Assembly (NCBI GenBank): GCA_024400915.1
Contig: JAKSLX010000016.1
Location: 9,262 to 73,261 of the forward strand
DNA length: 64,000 nt
Direction: 5' to 3'
Source: Treponema sp.
GTDB lineage: Bacteria; Spirochaetota; Spirochaetia; Treponematales; Treponemataceae
The notes under the pieces: model-generated
Database searches by the model: none
What the model saw: only the letters and a program-made list of their open reading frames with translations
What the model was told of the DNA's origin: nothing
Made by a program: the position numbers and the translations under genes
Shown: positions 1-8,928 of the stretch, piece by piece
Layout of the letters: each line of letters starts with the position of its first letter
How positions within the stretch are numbered: position 1 is the first letter of the stretch

Positions 1-3000
1 TGCCGGTGTAGAACCAACATTTTCATAAGACAGAGCCTTTCTGTAATACATGGTTACAGTCTTGATGCCGTCATCGTCTTCAATGGAACCCATAAGCTTG
101 TTGTTACTTGAAACACCAAAGAGGTTTCCGTTTGCCAGAGAATTAATTCCCTTTGCCCCGTTTGCAAGAGCAACAAAGTTTGTTGGATTTACAACAGGAC
201 GGTCTGTTTCCTGGTCTACAATATATTTCTTTACAGCATAGGTCACATTGCCGGCCTTATCCGTTGCAGTAAGAACAAGAAGAAGATTTTTCTTTGTACT
301 GTTATTTGAAATCTTTGTAGTATCAATTACAAAGGTTGTACCGAATCTCTTTTCTTCAGTATTTCCATAAATTCCGCTAAGTCCATCTGCCGTACATTTA
401 GTTCCGTTTGTGACAGTTCCGCTGCTAAAGGAAATATCCTGATTTGCAGCAGCTTCATAACAAGTGTATTCAACCTTATCAAGATCGTAGTTGTCGCTTG
501 CGTTGAAGACTACAGAAATATTTCCGTTTACATACGGAATATCTGCATTATCCTTGTTTTCGACTCTTGGAGTTACGCTTGAAATATTTACTGTTGGAGC
601 CTTGTTATCAACTACATAGCTGAATTTTTCTGATGAAGACTGACCGTATTTGTCCACGAGGGAATAAGTTACGGTAACAGAATCTTTATCCTTATCTGAG
701 GTTACTTCAATAGGATCATTAATAAGATAAATTCCATCGGTTTCAACACCATTAACAAGAGCATGTGCAGGAATTTCAATTGCATTTGGAGCGTTACCTG
801 CTTTAGACAATTTTACAATTGCCTTTGTTGTTGAAGTATTCTTGATTTCACCTTTTACATTAACTGTAGCCCCCTTCTTGTAAGACTTATCGTCTGCAGT
901 AAATGTAATTGTCGGAGCTCCGGAAGAAATCGCAATTTTATATTCTGAGGAAGTTGAATTATAGATGTTGCTGTCAGAAGCCCAGATAGAATCCTTTGCC
1001 TCGATAACGATTGTATATTCGCCTTCCGCAAGGGCACTGAAAGCACCATAGGCTCCAAGATATACATAGCCGTTGGCATAGCGGTTGGTTTTACTTGAAT
1101 CGCCTTTTACATAGGCAGTAATGTTGCTTACGGTGCCGTCATCGTCTTCTACGGCAAACTTCATGGTGTTGTTGCTGTCCGTACCAAAGAGATTTTTACC
1201 AAGCTGAATGCCTGCAAAATCCGAAACATTTTCAAAGTTTGAAGGCTTTATCTGAGGCTTGTCTGATTCCTGATTTACAATATATGTATTTGTTGTATAT
1301 CCAACATTTCCAGCCTTGTCTGCTGCACTAAGAACTAGGAAGAGTTTTCTCTTTGTTGTATCGTCTGAAATCTTTGTAGTGTCAATTTCAAATGTTGTTC
1401 CGAATCTCTTTTCGTCTGCATAGCCATACTCATAAGAAAGTCCGGTTTCATCAGAAGGTGTAAGTTCATTTCCACTGCTATCAGTAACCTTGCCATTGTC
1501 AAAAGAAAGGTTTGCTGCAGGTGCTGCTACATAACACAAGTATCTCACCTTATCAAGGTCATAATTATCGCTTGCGTTAAAGGTAACGTTTATCTTTCCA
1601 TTAACAAAGTATGGGTCGCTACCATTTTCTACCTTTGGAGTAACGCTTGAAACATTTATCGTTGGCTTTTTATTATCAATAATATAGCTGAATTTTTCTG
1701 TTGACTGCTGACCGTATTTGTCTATGAGGGAATAAGTCAAAGTCTTTGTTTCTTTTTCCTTGTCAGAATCTACAGTAACATTAAAGTCGAAAGATTTTGT
1801 TCCATCCGTATCACCTGAACGTGCAGGAACTGTATAATTACCTACAATGCTATTGTCCTGTTTCAAAGTTACTGTTGCCTCAGAAGCAGAATGATTTATG
1901 ATTTTTCCGGTTACAGTAAAACTATCACCCTTCTTGTAAGACTTGGTTGCATCATCAAAAGTAATTGCCGGAGCCCCGGAAGAAATCGCAATCTTATATT
2001 CCGTGGAAATCGAATTGAAGGTATCAATGGAAGATGCCCAGATAGAATCCTTTGCTTCGATAACGATTGTATATTCGCCTTCTGCAAGGGCTCTAAGAGC
2101 ACCATTTGCAGCAAGATATACATAGCCGTTGGCGTAGCGGTTGGTTTTATTTTCATCGCCTTTTACATAGGCTACAATGTTGCTTACGGTTCCGTCGTCG
2201 TCTTCCACAGCAAACTTCATTGTATTGTTGCTGTCAGTACCAAAGAGATTTTTTCCAAGCTGAATGTCTGTATAATTTGAAACATTTTCAAAATTTGAAG
2301 GCTTTATCTGAGGCTTGTCGGATTTCTGATCTACGATATATTTGCTTGTTGCATAGGATTCGCTTCCTGCCTTATCTGTTGCCTTAAGGACAAGGAGCAT
2401 TTTTGCTGGTGTTGTATCGTCTGAAATCTTTGTAGTGTCAAGCTCAAATGTAGTACCGAATCTTGTTTCTTCTGAATATGTTCCAGAAAGACCTAGAACA
2501 GGGTCAAGCGTAGGTCCATTAGTATTACTCTTAACTACTCCATTATCAAAATTAAAATCATCAGCATAACCGGTTGAGTAACAGAAATATTCTACTTTTG
2601 AAAGGTCATAGTTGTCACTTGCATTAAAGGCAACCTTAATCTTTCCGTTTACGGATTTAACATTGCTGCCATTATCTACGGTTGGAGTAACGCTTGAAAT
2701 GACAACTGTAGGAGCCTTGTTGTCTACTACATAGCTGAATTTTTCTGATGACTGCTGACCGTAACCATCTACAAGGGTATAAGTTTCTGTCTTTGTTTCC
2801 TTGTCGCTATCTGAGCTTACTGTAATTGTATCAGTAAAGTCTTTTGTACCTGCCTTACCATTATCCAAACGATGAGGCACAGTAATATTTTCAGTACCTC
2901 CATTTGGCTTACTAAGAGTTACAACAACATCAGAAGAAGAAAGGTTTGAAATAGTTCCGTAAACAGTAACCTGAGAACCGTTCTTATATGAATTATTGTC

Positions 3001-3810
3001 TGCTTTAAATCCAATTGTCGGTGCACCGGCAGAAACTACAACCTTGTAGTCCTTTGCTACAAAGCTGTTTGGAGAATTCTCATCGCTGATTTGCCAGCCG
3101 CTATCCCTTGCAATAATCTTTACGGTGTGGGTGCCTTCTGGAAGTGCAGTAAGGCTGTCATGAGCACCAAGATAAACATAGCCGTTTGCATAGCGGTTTA
3201 CAGTTGTGACGTTATCCACATAGGCAAATATATTTTCCTGAGCAATGGTTCCGTCATCATCTTCCACGGAGAACTTCATCTGGTTGTTGCTCAGTATTCC
3301 AAAGAGGTTTTTTCCCGCCTTAACATCAGTAAAGTCTGCAACATCCTCAAAGTTAGAAGGCTTGATCTTTGGCTTGTCGGAAACCTGGTCTACAATGATT
3401 TCCTCATTTTCCGGCCTGCCCATTGTTTCATGGTTATAGACTGTAGATGTTGTAAATCCAACATTTCCAACCTTGTCTTCCGCAATTACCTTGACAATCA
3501 GTTTCTTTGCGTCAGATGGAACTCGATTATTTATAATATGCAGGGCAGTATCAAATACATCGTTAAAGCTGAATACCTTATTCTTACTTACTTTTACAAC
3601 TCTATTTCCTTCAGAAATACTGTCCTTGTAATATTCAATGGTTACCTTATCAAGGTTTGTCTCTTCAACATTACCCTTAACTGTAATTTTGCCGTTTACA
3701 TACGACTTGCCTTCATTATCACCGGTACCGTAATCGGAAATTACAGGAGTGAGCGAAGTAATTGTAACAACAGGCTTAACCGTATCAACATGGATCGTGC
3801 TGTTTACTGA
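1..3810 (-). repeat. Tandem array of ~1.06-kb Ig-like modules
   Basis: The same DNA word (GGCTTGTC-like, encoding DKP) recurs at 3371, 2312, 1256 and, degenerate, 197. Spacings are 1059, 1056 and 1059 bp, i.e. 352-353 codons. Copies agree almost base for base in parts, for example around 1000-1060 versus 2050-2110. They differ in inserted short segments, as expected for modules duplicated recently and then drifting. The first copy is the most divergent. The number of copies beyond base 1 cannot be seen. Confidence 0.9.
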
Positions 3811-5829
3811 TGAAGATGAGTTTGTTATTTCGTGAACAATGAAATCAGCTGAATAAAGATAAGCCTTTCCTTCCTCACACTTAACGGCCTCATAGCCATC
3901 GCAGTCAGCAGGAGAGAAACTCCAATCCAAAGAACCATCACTATTCCTTGGATAGTTTTTATCAATTACAATGGTCTTTTCAATTGAACCAACTAGAGCA
4001 TTTGTATTTTCATCTGTTACATTAACCGTAACCTTGATGTAGTCAATCTGGCTGTCCCCGTTCTTTGCAGTACCGCTGAAAGTAAGACCATTGTTACTTT
4101 CATTCTTTTTTGCAGAAGTCTTTACAAGAGAAAGATTTGCAGGAGACAATACCTTGATTTCAGGAAGCTTGCCCGTACCAGTTGCCTTGAAACCGTAATA
4201 TTTAGCCTGTGCAAATTCAAGACCGTCCTGATCGTAACCTGCAAGGGCAATGATGTAGTAGTGGTTAACCTTAAGGAAGTCACCTGCCTCTTCGCTCATT
4301 GCAAAAGGAACTGTAATGAGTGTTCCGGAAGAGGCACCGCTTGTAGAGTTGTCCTTTACGCACCAGACATTGTTCTTTCCGTTTGGATCAAGGTATGCCT
4401 TTACTTCCGCCTTGAACTGGTCATAGGTGTAAGAAGGATCATTGTCCAAAAGCTGATGCTTGATCGAAACAATGTAATTAAGGCTGTCAATGAATTCCTT
4501 TGCGGCATCCTTGCTGAAAGGTGGAGGCAATGCTCCGTCCTCAACATCACTTGTCATGTCCTTTACCCAGACAGTAATTGTCTTAGGGAAGATTGCAGTA
4601 TCGTTAAGGCCAGCAGAAACAGTTGCAGTTACATTAGAAGTATTTGCAAGCTGGTTGTCACCAAACAAACCTTCGCTCTTGTAAATTTCAAGACCGCTCA
4701 AAGTATATGTTGGATTTGCGGCAGGGTTAAGAGTAAATGAAAGACGATTATCAATTCCACCAAAATCAGCAGTATCAACAGCCTTTGCCTTAAGGTCATT
4801 CATGGAAAGCTTATCGTGAACCTGATTACCGTTGGAAATGTTCATCAGGTTGGAAGCCGAAAGACCAAGACCTTTGGAAGAACTCAAATAAGAAGTATAG
4901 ACTTCATCGTAGAGATAAACCTGGCTTGTAATATTTCCTTCGCCTGCACCATTGTCACCGGGAGTCTTGTAAACTCTGGCAGCATCAGTAAGCCTGACGG
5001 TACACTTATAGTGCTTTGTTTCAATTTTGTTTTCAACATTTCCGTAGAGAGTAACATAGCGCTGGTAAGCCATAGGGTCAGAAGAATTTGCAGGACCTTC
5101 AGCATTGGCAGCCCTTGTGGTATTTGCAAATTCAACTGATGTACCGCCGGCAGTTGGAATGGAAGTTTCATAAATGTTTTCCGCCTGCTGAGCACTTGAA
5201 GAATTCGTAATGAGATTTCCGGCGCCGTCATAAACATCCAGAGCCATTTTAGAAATTTCGTGGAGGTCTGCGATTGTACCGGTTACAGTAAAAGTTGAAC
5301 CATATGCAGCAGGTTCGCTTGTATGAGCTTCAACAGCAGAAGCAGTAACGCCAGGTTTAGAGATGATAAAGAAAGGAGCCGTATTATCAACATCTACAGA
5401 ACGAGATGAAACGCCGGAAGATTTTCCGCTGTTATCGTTAGCCCAAGCCGTAATTTCGTAAGTACCATCAGCATACTGCCATCCGTTTGTACCGGCATAA
5501 GCTGAATCATCCCTGTCGTTAAGGGTAATCTGCCAGCTCTTTCCACTGATGACTGCATTTCCCTTGTATACCTCGTTGCCGACAGTAGTATTTACAACGC
5601 GGACATTGACGCTCGTAACAAGAACATCGTCATTACATTCACCCGCAAGAACAAAGCTGTCCCTAATGACAGCACCAGAAGGCGGATAAGTGATTGTAAG
5701 GGTTGGCGCAGAAACATCGACTGCCTCACCAAGACCAATGTCACAGGAAAGCACTGATACCAAAGGAATGAATATTGCAGCTGCAACACATACTTTAGTC
5801 CAAAGTGATCTGAAAATACCTTTCTTCAT
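1..5829 (-). CDS. Giant Ig-like repeat lipoprotein (C-terminus cut by window edge)
   Basis: Open from ATG 5829 to the window edge, 1943 codons without a stop, so the C-terminus lies outside. An AGGAG sits 5 nt before the ATG. The N-terminus has a charged start, a hydrophobic stretch and a VLSC lipobox at Cys29, so it is probably a lipidated surface protein. Residues ~35-670 hold Ig/cadherin-like segments with words such as VDNTAP and SVNVRV. From about residue 670 a ~353-residue unit repeats in tandem. Each unit contains DKPxIKPSNF, NLFGxxSNNxMKF, ANGYVYL and YGQxSxEKFSYxxDN. Proteins of this build are usually adhesins or surface stalks; no catalytic motif was seen. It stands alone, separated from the ABC genes by a 355-bp gap. 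Substrate or partner is unknown. Confidence 0.85.
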   Translation of the reverse strand, partial: MKKGIFRSLWTKVCVAAAIFIPLVSVLSCDIGLGEAVDVSAPTLTITYPPSGAVIRDSFVLAGECNDDVLVTSVNVRVVNTTVGNEVYKGNAVISGKSWQITLNDRDDSAYAGTNGWQYADGTYEITAWANDNSGKSSGVSSRSVDVDNTAPFFIISKPGVTASAVEAHTSEPAAYGSTFTVTGTIADLHEISKMALDVYDGAGNLITNSSSAQQAENIYETSIPTAGGTSVEFANTTRAANAEGPANSSDPMAYQRYVTLYGNVENKIETKHYKCTVRLTDAARVYKTPGDNGAGEGNITSQVYLYDEVYTSYLSSSKGLGLSASNLMNISNGNQVHDKLSMNDLKAKAVDTADFGGIDNRLSFTLNPAANPTYTLSGLEIYKSEGLFGDNQLANTSNVTATVSAGLNDTAIFPKTITVWVKDMTSDVEDGALPPPFSKDAAKEFIDSLNYIVSIKHQLLDNDPSYTYDQFKAEVKAYLDPNGKNNVWCVKDNSTSGASSGTLITVPFAMSEEAGDFLKVNHYYIIALAGYDQDGLEFAQAKYYGFKATGTGKLPEIKVLSPANLSLVKTSAKKNESNNGLTFSGTAKNGDSQIDYIKVTVNVTDENTNALVGSIEKTIVIDKNYPRNSDGSLDWSFSPADCDGYEAVKCEEGKAYLYSADFIVHEITNSSSSVNSTIHVDTVKPVVTITSLTPVISDYGTGDNEGKSYVNGKITVKGNVEETNLDKVTIEYYKDSISEGNRVVKVSKNKVFSFNDVFDTALHIINNRVPSDAKKLIVKVIAEDKVGNVGFTTSTVYNHETMGRPENEEIIVDQVSDKPKIKPSNFEDVADFTDVKAGKNLFGILSNNQMKFSVEDDDGTIAQENIFAYVDNVTTVNRYANGYVYLGAHDSLTALPEGTHTVKIIARDSGWQISDENSPNSFVAKDYKVVVSAGAPTIGFKADNNSYKNGSQVTVYGTISNLSSSDVVVTLSKPNGGTENITVPHRLDNGKAGTKDFTDTITVSSDSDKETKTETYTLVDGYGQQSSEKFSYVVDNKAPTVVISSVTPTVDNGSNVKSVNGKIKVAFNASDNYDLSKVEYFCYSTGYADDFNFDNGVVKSNTNGPTLDPVLGLSGTYSEETRFGTTFELDTTKISDDTTPAKMLLVLKATDKAGSESYATSKYIVDQKSDKPQIKPSNFENVSNYTDIQLGKNLFGTDSNNTMKFAVEDDDGTVSNIVAYVKGDENKTNRYANGYVYLAANGALRALAEGEYTIVIEAKDSIWASSIDTFNSISTEYKIAISSGAPAITFDDATKSYKKGDSFTVTGKIINHSASEATVTLKQDNSIVGNYTVPARSGDTDGTKSFDFNVTVDSDKEKETKTLTYSLIDKYGQQSTEKFSYIIDNKKPTINVSSVTPKVENGSDPYFVNGKINVTFNASDNYDLDKVRYLCYVAAPAANLSFDNGKVTDSSGNELTPSDETGLSYEYGYADEKRFGTTFEIDTTKISDDTTKRKLFLVLSAADKAGNVGYTTNTYIVNQESDKPQIKPSNFENVSDFAGIQLGKNLFGTDSNNTMKFAVEDDDGTVSNITAYVKGDSSKTNRYANGYVYLGAYGAFSALAEGEYTIVIEAKDSIWASDSNIYNSTSSEYKIAISSGAPTITFTADDKSYKKGATVNVKGEIKNTSTTKAIVKLSKAGNAPNAIEIPAHALVNGVETDGIYLINDPIEVTSDKDKDSVTVTYSLVDKYGQSSSEKFSYVVDNKAPTVNISSVTPRVENKDNADIPYVNGNISVVFNASDNYDLDKVEYTCYEAAANQDISFSSGTVTNGTKCTADGLSGIYGNTEEKRFGTTFVIDTTKISNNSTKKNLLLVLTATDKAGNVTYAVKKYIVDQETDRPVVNPTNFVALANGAKGINSLANGNLFGVSSNNKLMGSIEDDDGIKTVTMYYRKALSYENVGSTPA

Positions 5830-6184
5830 AACGGCTCCTAAAAAGCATATACTGATAAAAAATCCCACTTCTATATCGGCATTTTTCCAATAGATTTAAA
5901 GAGAATTCTCCATTTTCTATTTGAGATATTAGAATAAATAGAGATAATGGATATTTTCAGTATAAACCGGAATTTTCAACGGAGCAAGAACGATAATTTC
6001 TTTCTATAATAATTTTTTTTTGTTTTGGCTATGTACGTAAATAGTATTGCTGCGCCGATTGGACATGGCAACGTAGTTTCCTTGATGCCGCCTGTCAAAA
6101 TCAAGCAATATCCACAAAATATATGGTAGTTTCGAGAGCCTCAACCACCACATATCATATAGCAACACTTCCTACGGGAAATCA
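5830..6184. other. 355-bp gene-free gap
   Basis: AT-rich spacer between the ABC ATPase stop and the giant lipoprotein start. No ORF with coding character was found. It holds the repeat element described at 6028-6173 and the Shine-Dalgarno of the lipoprotein gene. I could not pick a convincing promoter for that gene. Confidence 0.6.
6028..6173 (+). repeat. Intergenic repeat element, long copy
   Basis: Begins with GCTATGTACGTAAATAGT, matched 16/18 at 8757, and ends with AGCAACACTTCCT, matched 12/13 at 8826. The two copies have the same end order and orientation but different interiors (146 versus 82 bp). It encodes nothing visible. It could be a decayed miniature element or a member of a dispersed structured-repeat family. 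Confidence 0.5.
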
Positions 6185-6925
6185 CTAGCGGTTTTTCATG
6201 TATTCAAGGTATTCGCGGTGGACATCGGCTGGGTTGCCTTCCATGCGGATTTTTCCGGCGTCTATCCAGATGGAGCGGTCACAGATTTTTTCAATCTGGC
6301 CGAGGGAATGGGAAACAATGACGATTGTTGTACCGGAATTCTTGATTTCAATGAGCTTGTTAAAGCACTTTTCCTGGAATGCAACATCACCAACGGCAAG
6401 GATTTCGTCAATGAAAAGAACTTCCGCCTCTACATGAATGGCAACGGCAAAGGCAAGGCGCATGTACATACCCGAAGAATAGGTGCGCACAGGACTGTCT
6501 ATAAAGTTGCCAAGTTCAGAAAATTCAATGATGGCATCAACCTTGGCATCGATTTCCTTTCTTGTAAGGCCAAAAATAGAAGCATTGATGTAGATGTTCT
6601 CGCGGCCGGTCATGTCCGGGTGGAATCCGGCACCAAGTTCAATAAGAGCAGAAACCTTGCCGTTAACAGTAACAGTTCCGGAAGTCGGATACATGATGCG
6701 GGTCAAAAGCTTGAGTGTGGTACTCTTGCCGCAGCCGTTGTGACCAATGAGTCCCACGGCTTCCCCTTTCTTGATTGTAAAGCTAATGTCGTCAAGGACA
6801 GTCCTGTTCTCGTACTTATTGCGGTTCCAGAAAAGCATCTTGTCCTTTAATTTCTTTCCCTTGTCGTGGTAAAGCTTAAAGTTCTTCTTAAGGTTCTTAA
6901 CTTCAATAGAAATATCTGCAGCCAT
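6185..6925 (-). CDS. Polysaccharide/teichoic-acid type ABC exporter, ATPase subunit
   Basis: 246-residue ATPase of the Wzt/TagH class, which powers export of lipid-linked glycans across the inner membrane. Walker A GHNGCGKST is at ~61-69, the signature YSSGM at ~149-153, Walker B LFIDE at ~170-174 and the switch histidine in VSHSL at ~206. The insertion after Walker A (ELGAGFHPDMTGREN) is typical of this class. It ends after the ATPase domain, so it lacks the C-terminal glycan-binding domain of Escherichia coli O9a Wzt. Export by that logic would not need a capped chain. The ATG lies 2 nt after the permease stop, so the two are co-translated. The glycan is unknown; no glycosyltransferases lie nearby. 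Confidence 0.92.
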   Translation of the reverse strand: MAADISIEVKNLKKNFKLYHDKGKKLKDKMLFWNRNKYENRTVLDDISFTIKKGEAVGLIGHNGCGKSTTLKLLTRIMYPTSGTVTVNGKVSALIELGAGFHPDMTGRENIYINASIFGLTRKEIDAKVDAIIEFSELGNFIDSPVRTYSSGMYMRLAFAVAIHVEAEVLFIDEILAVGDVAFQEKCFNKLIEIKNSGTTIVIVSHSLGQIEKICDRSIWIDAGKIRMEGNPADVHREYLEYMKNR

Positions 6926-6927
6926 GA

Positions 6928-7713
6928 TTACATTTCCTCCGCAAAGCCCTTCTGGAGCTTAGAAAAAAGCAGTTCACCAACAACGAGGATTACAACTCCG
7001 TAAACGACAGCCAAGCCCAAAGTAGAGATGTCCGGAATTTCCTTGTAATAAAGGATGCTGCGGTAACATTCAATGATGGAACACATAGGGTTAAGCTGAA
7101 GGATGGTCTTGTATTCTTCCGGAACACGCTCAAAAGAAAAGAAGATTGGCGTTGTAAACTGCATGAGCATGGCGATGATTCCAAGGATGTGTGCCAAATC
7201 CTGCAGGTAAACCGTAAGTGAACAGAACAGAAGCGTAACACCAAGAGAAAGAAGGAATTCAACCATGAAAACAAGCGGAAGATAAAGCAAAGGAACAATG
7301 CTTAAGCCAATGCCGCTGATGATCAGGATGATGAAAACAACGATGAAGCAGTATAGCATGTTCACAAAAGAACTGATGGTAAAGCTCAACGGCAGAACTT
7401 CGCGCGGAAAGTAGATTTTGGTAACAAGGTTCTGGTTGAACAGAATGCAGCTGCAGCCGGAAGCAAGGCAGTTACTGAAGAAAAGCCATGGAACAAGGGC
7501 AATAAAGAGATAAACCGAATAGTTTGGAATATCATTACGAAGCATGATACCAAAAAGGAAGTAGTATACCCCCCACTGCAAAAGAGGATTCAAAAAAGTC
7601 CACAAAAAGCCAAGGACAGATCCCTTATAGCGGCCACGAAGCTCGCGGTGAACAAGCCCTGCAATCATCTGGCGGTAATTGTACAGTTCGTTGAATTTAG
7701 AAAACATAAACAT
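6928..7713 (-). CDS. Polysaccharide/teichoic-acid type ABC exporter, permease subunit
   Basis: 261-residue ABC-2 type permease of the Wzm/TagG class. The amphipathic N-terminal RELRGRYKGS motif precedes about six membrane segments (~30-55, 62-80, 108-140, 145-172, 178-197, 232-252). It pairs with the ATPase encoded 2 nt downstream. Two starts are possible. ATG 7713 lies exactly 7 nt after a perfect TATAAT, giving a leaderless message. ATG 7707, two codons in, would have GAGGG about 7 nt upstream. Both give essentially the same protein. The pair alone would move a lipid-linked polymer, or the lipid carrier, to the periplasm. Confidence 0.9.
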   Translation of the reverse strand: MFMFSKFNELYNYRQMIAGLVHRELRGRYKGSVLGFLWTFLNPLLQWGVYYFLFGIMLRNDIPNYSVYLFIALVPWLFFSNCLASGCSCILFNQNLVTKIYFPREVLPLSFTISSFVNMLYCFIVVFIILIISGIGLSIVPLLYLPLVFMVEFLLSLGVTLLFCSLTVYLQDLAHILGIIAMLMQFTTPIFFSFERVPEEYKTILQLNPMCSIIECYRSILYYKEIPDISTLGLAVVYGVVILVVGELLFSKLQKGFAEEM

Positions 7714-7720
7714 CCCTCAC

Positions 7721-7726
7721 ATTATA
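7721..7726 (-). promoter_or_regulatory. -10 box 7 nt before the permease ATG
   Basis: Perfect TATAAT on the minus strand, followed by GTGAGGG and then the ATG at 7713. The -35 region (TTTATT at a 17-bp spacing) is weak. The geometry matches the other leaderless candidates in this window. Confidence 0.5.
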
Positions 7727-7807
7727 GATGAATTCGAGGATAAAATAAAGTCGGGCCGTTTTTTGCTATAATCCCAGCCACCTGAAAATTCCTCATGGTT
7801 CCTGACT

Positions 7808-8659
7808 TTAAGCCTTAAGCTTTTCCAGTTCCTCTTGCGACAAACCGGTGCTTTCTGAGATGACTGAAAGGTCAATGTTCTTTTTTAGTAGTATCTTTGC
7901 CGTCTCCACAGCCTTGTCGTGGGCACCCTGAGTTATACCTTTAGCCAGTCCAAGGGCAATTCCTTCGAGCCTTGCTTCCTCACGCTCTTCATCGATTTTC
8001 ATTTTCAATGTCATAAAGTGCTCCTTGAGCCTTGGATTTTCATGGGCATCGTTGATCCTGGCCTCTATCTCGTTAGTAAAGGCTGTGGAAGGTTCCCTGG
8101 TGCTGATGTATTTCAGGAATCCCTGGACTTCCGTGTCATTGCAGCTTTTCCATGCCTTTGCGTTGTAGAAAAACTTGTAGCACCTGTCATTGTAGTCAAA
8201 ATCCCTTTTCTCTTCAATGAAATTCCGGACGGTGTAGACGGGCAATCCAAGTCCAAAGGGATCCCCCGTGCAGATGAAGATCACGTAGCTTTCGGGCAGC
8301 AGCATGTAGTCTTCCTTTTTCTTGAGGCAGTCAAGGTCCATGTTCGCCTGGTAGTAGCGGGAGCGCAGGGGCAGGTTCTCGTAATTCTTTACCTGCAGCT
8401 CAATATCAAAGACCCTGTCGCTACTCTTTACATATACGTCAAAGCGCACACCCCGACCATCACTTCGATGCCTGAACTGCTTCTGGGTTTTGTGGTACAC
8501 AATCTTCTGGACTTTGATCTTAAGCAGCGTTTCTATGAGCTTTCTACAAAGCCCTTCGTCCTTCATCAGCTCTGAAAAAAGAAAGTCCGATGTAAAGTCA
8601 AGCTCCAGGAATTCCTGTTCCAGCTGTGATCTTGTTTTTCTGCGGTGTTTTCCAAACAT
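7808..8659 (-). CDS. Rpn-family PD-(D/E)XK nuclease / putative transposase
   Basis: 283-residue protein of the Rpn/transposase_31 group, often annotated PD-(D/E)XK nuclease family transposase. Members stimulate RecA-independent recombination and cut DNA. The N-terminus has the family opening LDFTSDFLFSELM. The nuclease core is RFDVYV with Asp74, then FDIELQ with Glu87 and Gln89, giving a D...ExQ triad in place of ExK. The C-terminus (~215-283) is charged and helical, with an EGxAxGxAxGIxxG segment common in the family. It is intact, stands alone and is bordered by repeat elements. No terminal inverted repeats were seen, so I do not call an insertion sequence. Confidence 0.85.
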   Translation of the reverse strand: MFGKHRRKTRSQLEQEFLELDFTSDFLFSELMKDEGLCRKLIETLLKIKVQKIVYHKTQKQFRHRSDGRGVRFDVYVKSSDRVFDIELQVKNYENLPLRSRYYQANMDLDCLKKKEDYMLLPESYVIFICTGDPFGLGLPVYTVRNFIEEKRDFDYNDRCYKFFYNAKAWKSCNDTEVQGFLKYISTREPSTAFTNEIEARINDAHENPRLKEHFMTLKMKIDEEREEARLEGIALGLAKGITQGAHDKAVETAKILLKKNIDLSVISESTGLSQEELEKLKA

Positions 8660-8756
8660 TTCTTACCTCAGTTAAATTGGATTGCGGAGAACAAATTCTC
8701 CTAACCTATATATAACCGCTGGAATTATAAAAAGCGGAAAAAATCTGAAAAAAAGT

Positions 8757-8838
8757 GCTATGTACGGAAACAGTTGTTCATTTGCAGGGGTCTGTCCCCG
8801 GTGATTCCGGAATGGCAAATGGGAAAGCAACACTTTCT
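8757..8838 (+). repeat. Intergenic repeat element, short copy with GGGGTCTGTCCCC hairpin
   Basis: Shares its two ends with the 6028-6173 element (GCTATGTACGGAAACAGT and AGCAACACTTTCT). Inside, CATTTGC (8779-8785) pairs with GCAAATG (8815-8821) and encloses GGGGTCTGTCCCC (8787-8799), itself a 4-bp hairpin. GAAAG-CAACA-CTTTC (8823-8837) follows. The central word recurs at 10733, 12186 and 12278. Confidence 0.6.
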
Positions 8839-8854
8839 GCTGACACACGCAGTA

Positions 8855-8890
8855 AATAAAAAAAAGGCCGCCTGCGATTTGCAAGCGGCC
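8855..8890 (-). terminator. Rho-independent terminator of the 8929-10539 lipoprotein gene
   Basis: Minus-strand stem GGCCGCTTGC / GCAGGCGGCC (8866-8875 with 8881-8890, one mismatch, 5-nt loop) is followed by a T-rich run (8858-8865 on the plus strand reads as A8). It sits 39 nt after the stop codon. Confidence 0.85.
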
Positions 8891-8928
8891 TGATGTTAGG
8901 CTAGGTTCATTTAGAACTTAACTTTGGA

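Noticed and set aside
1891..4740. Plus-strand ORFs at 1891-2280, 3091-3810 and 4261-4740
   Set aside because: They are shadows of the giant lipoprotein on the minus strand; no start signals, and cysteine-rich unnatural composition.
6218..6850. 210-codon plus-strand ORF over the ABC ATPase
   Set aside because: Exact antisense of a gene with all ABC motifs; no Shine-Dalgarno and no recognisable domain.
7808..8659. Rpn gene as a complete insertion sequence
   Set aside because: No terminal inverted repeats or target duplication found around it.
8672..8884. 70-codon minus-strand ORF in the gap at 8.7 kb
   Set aside because: It runs through the terminator and the repeat element and has no start signal.
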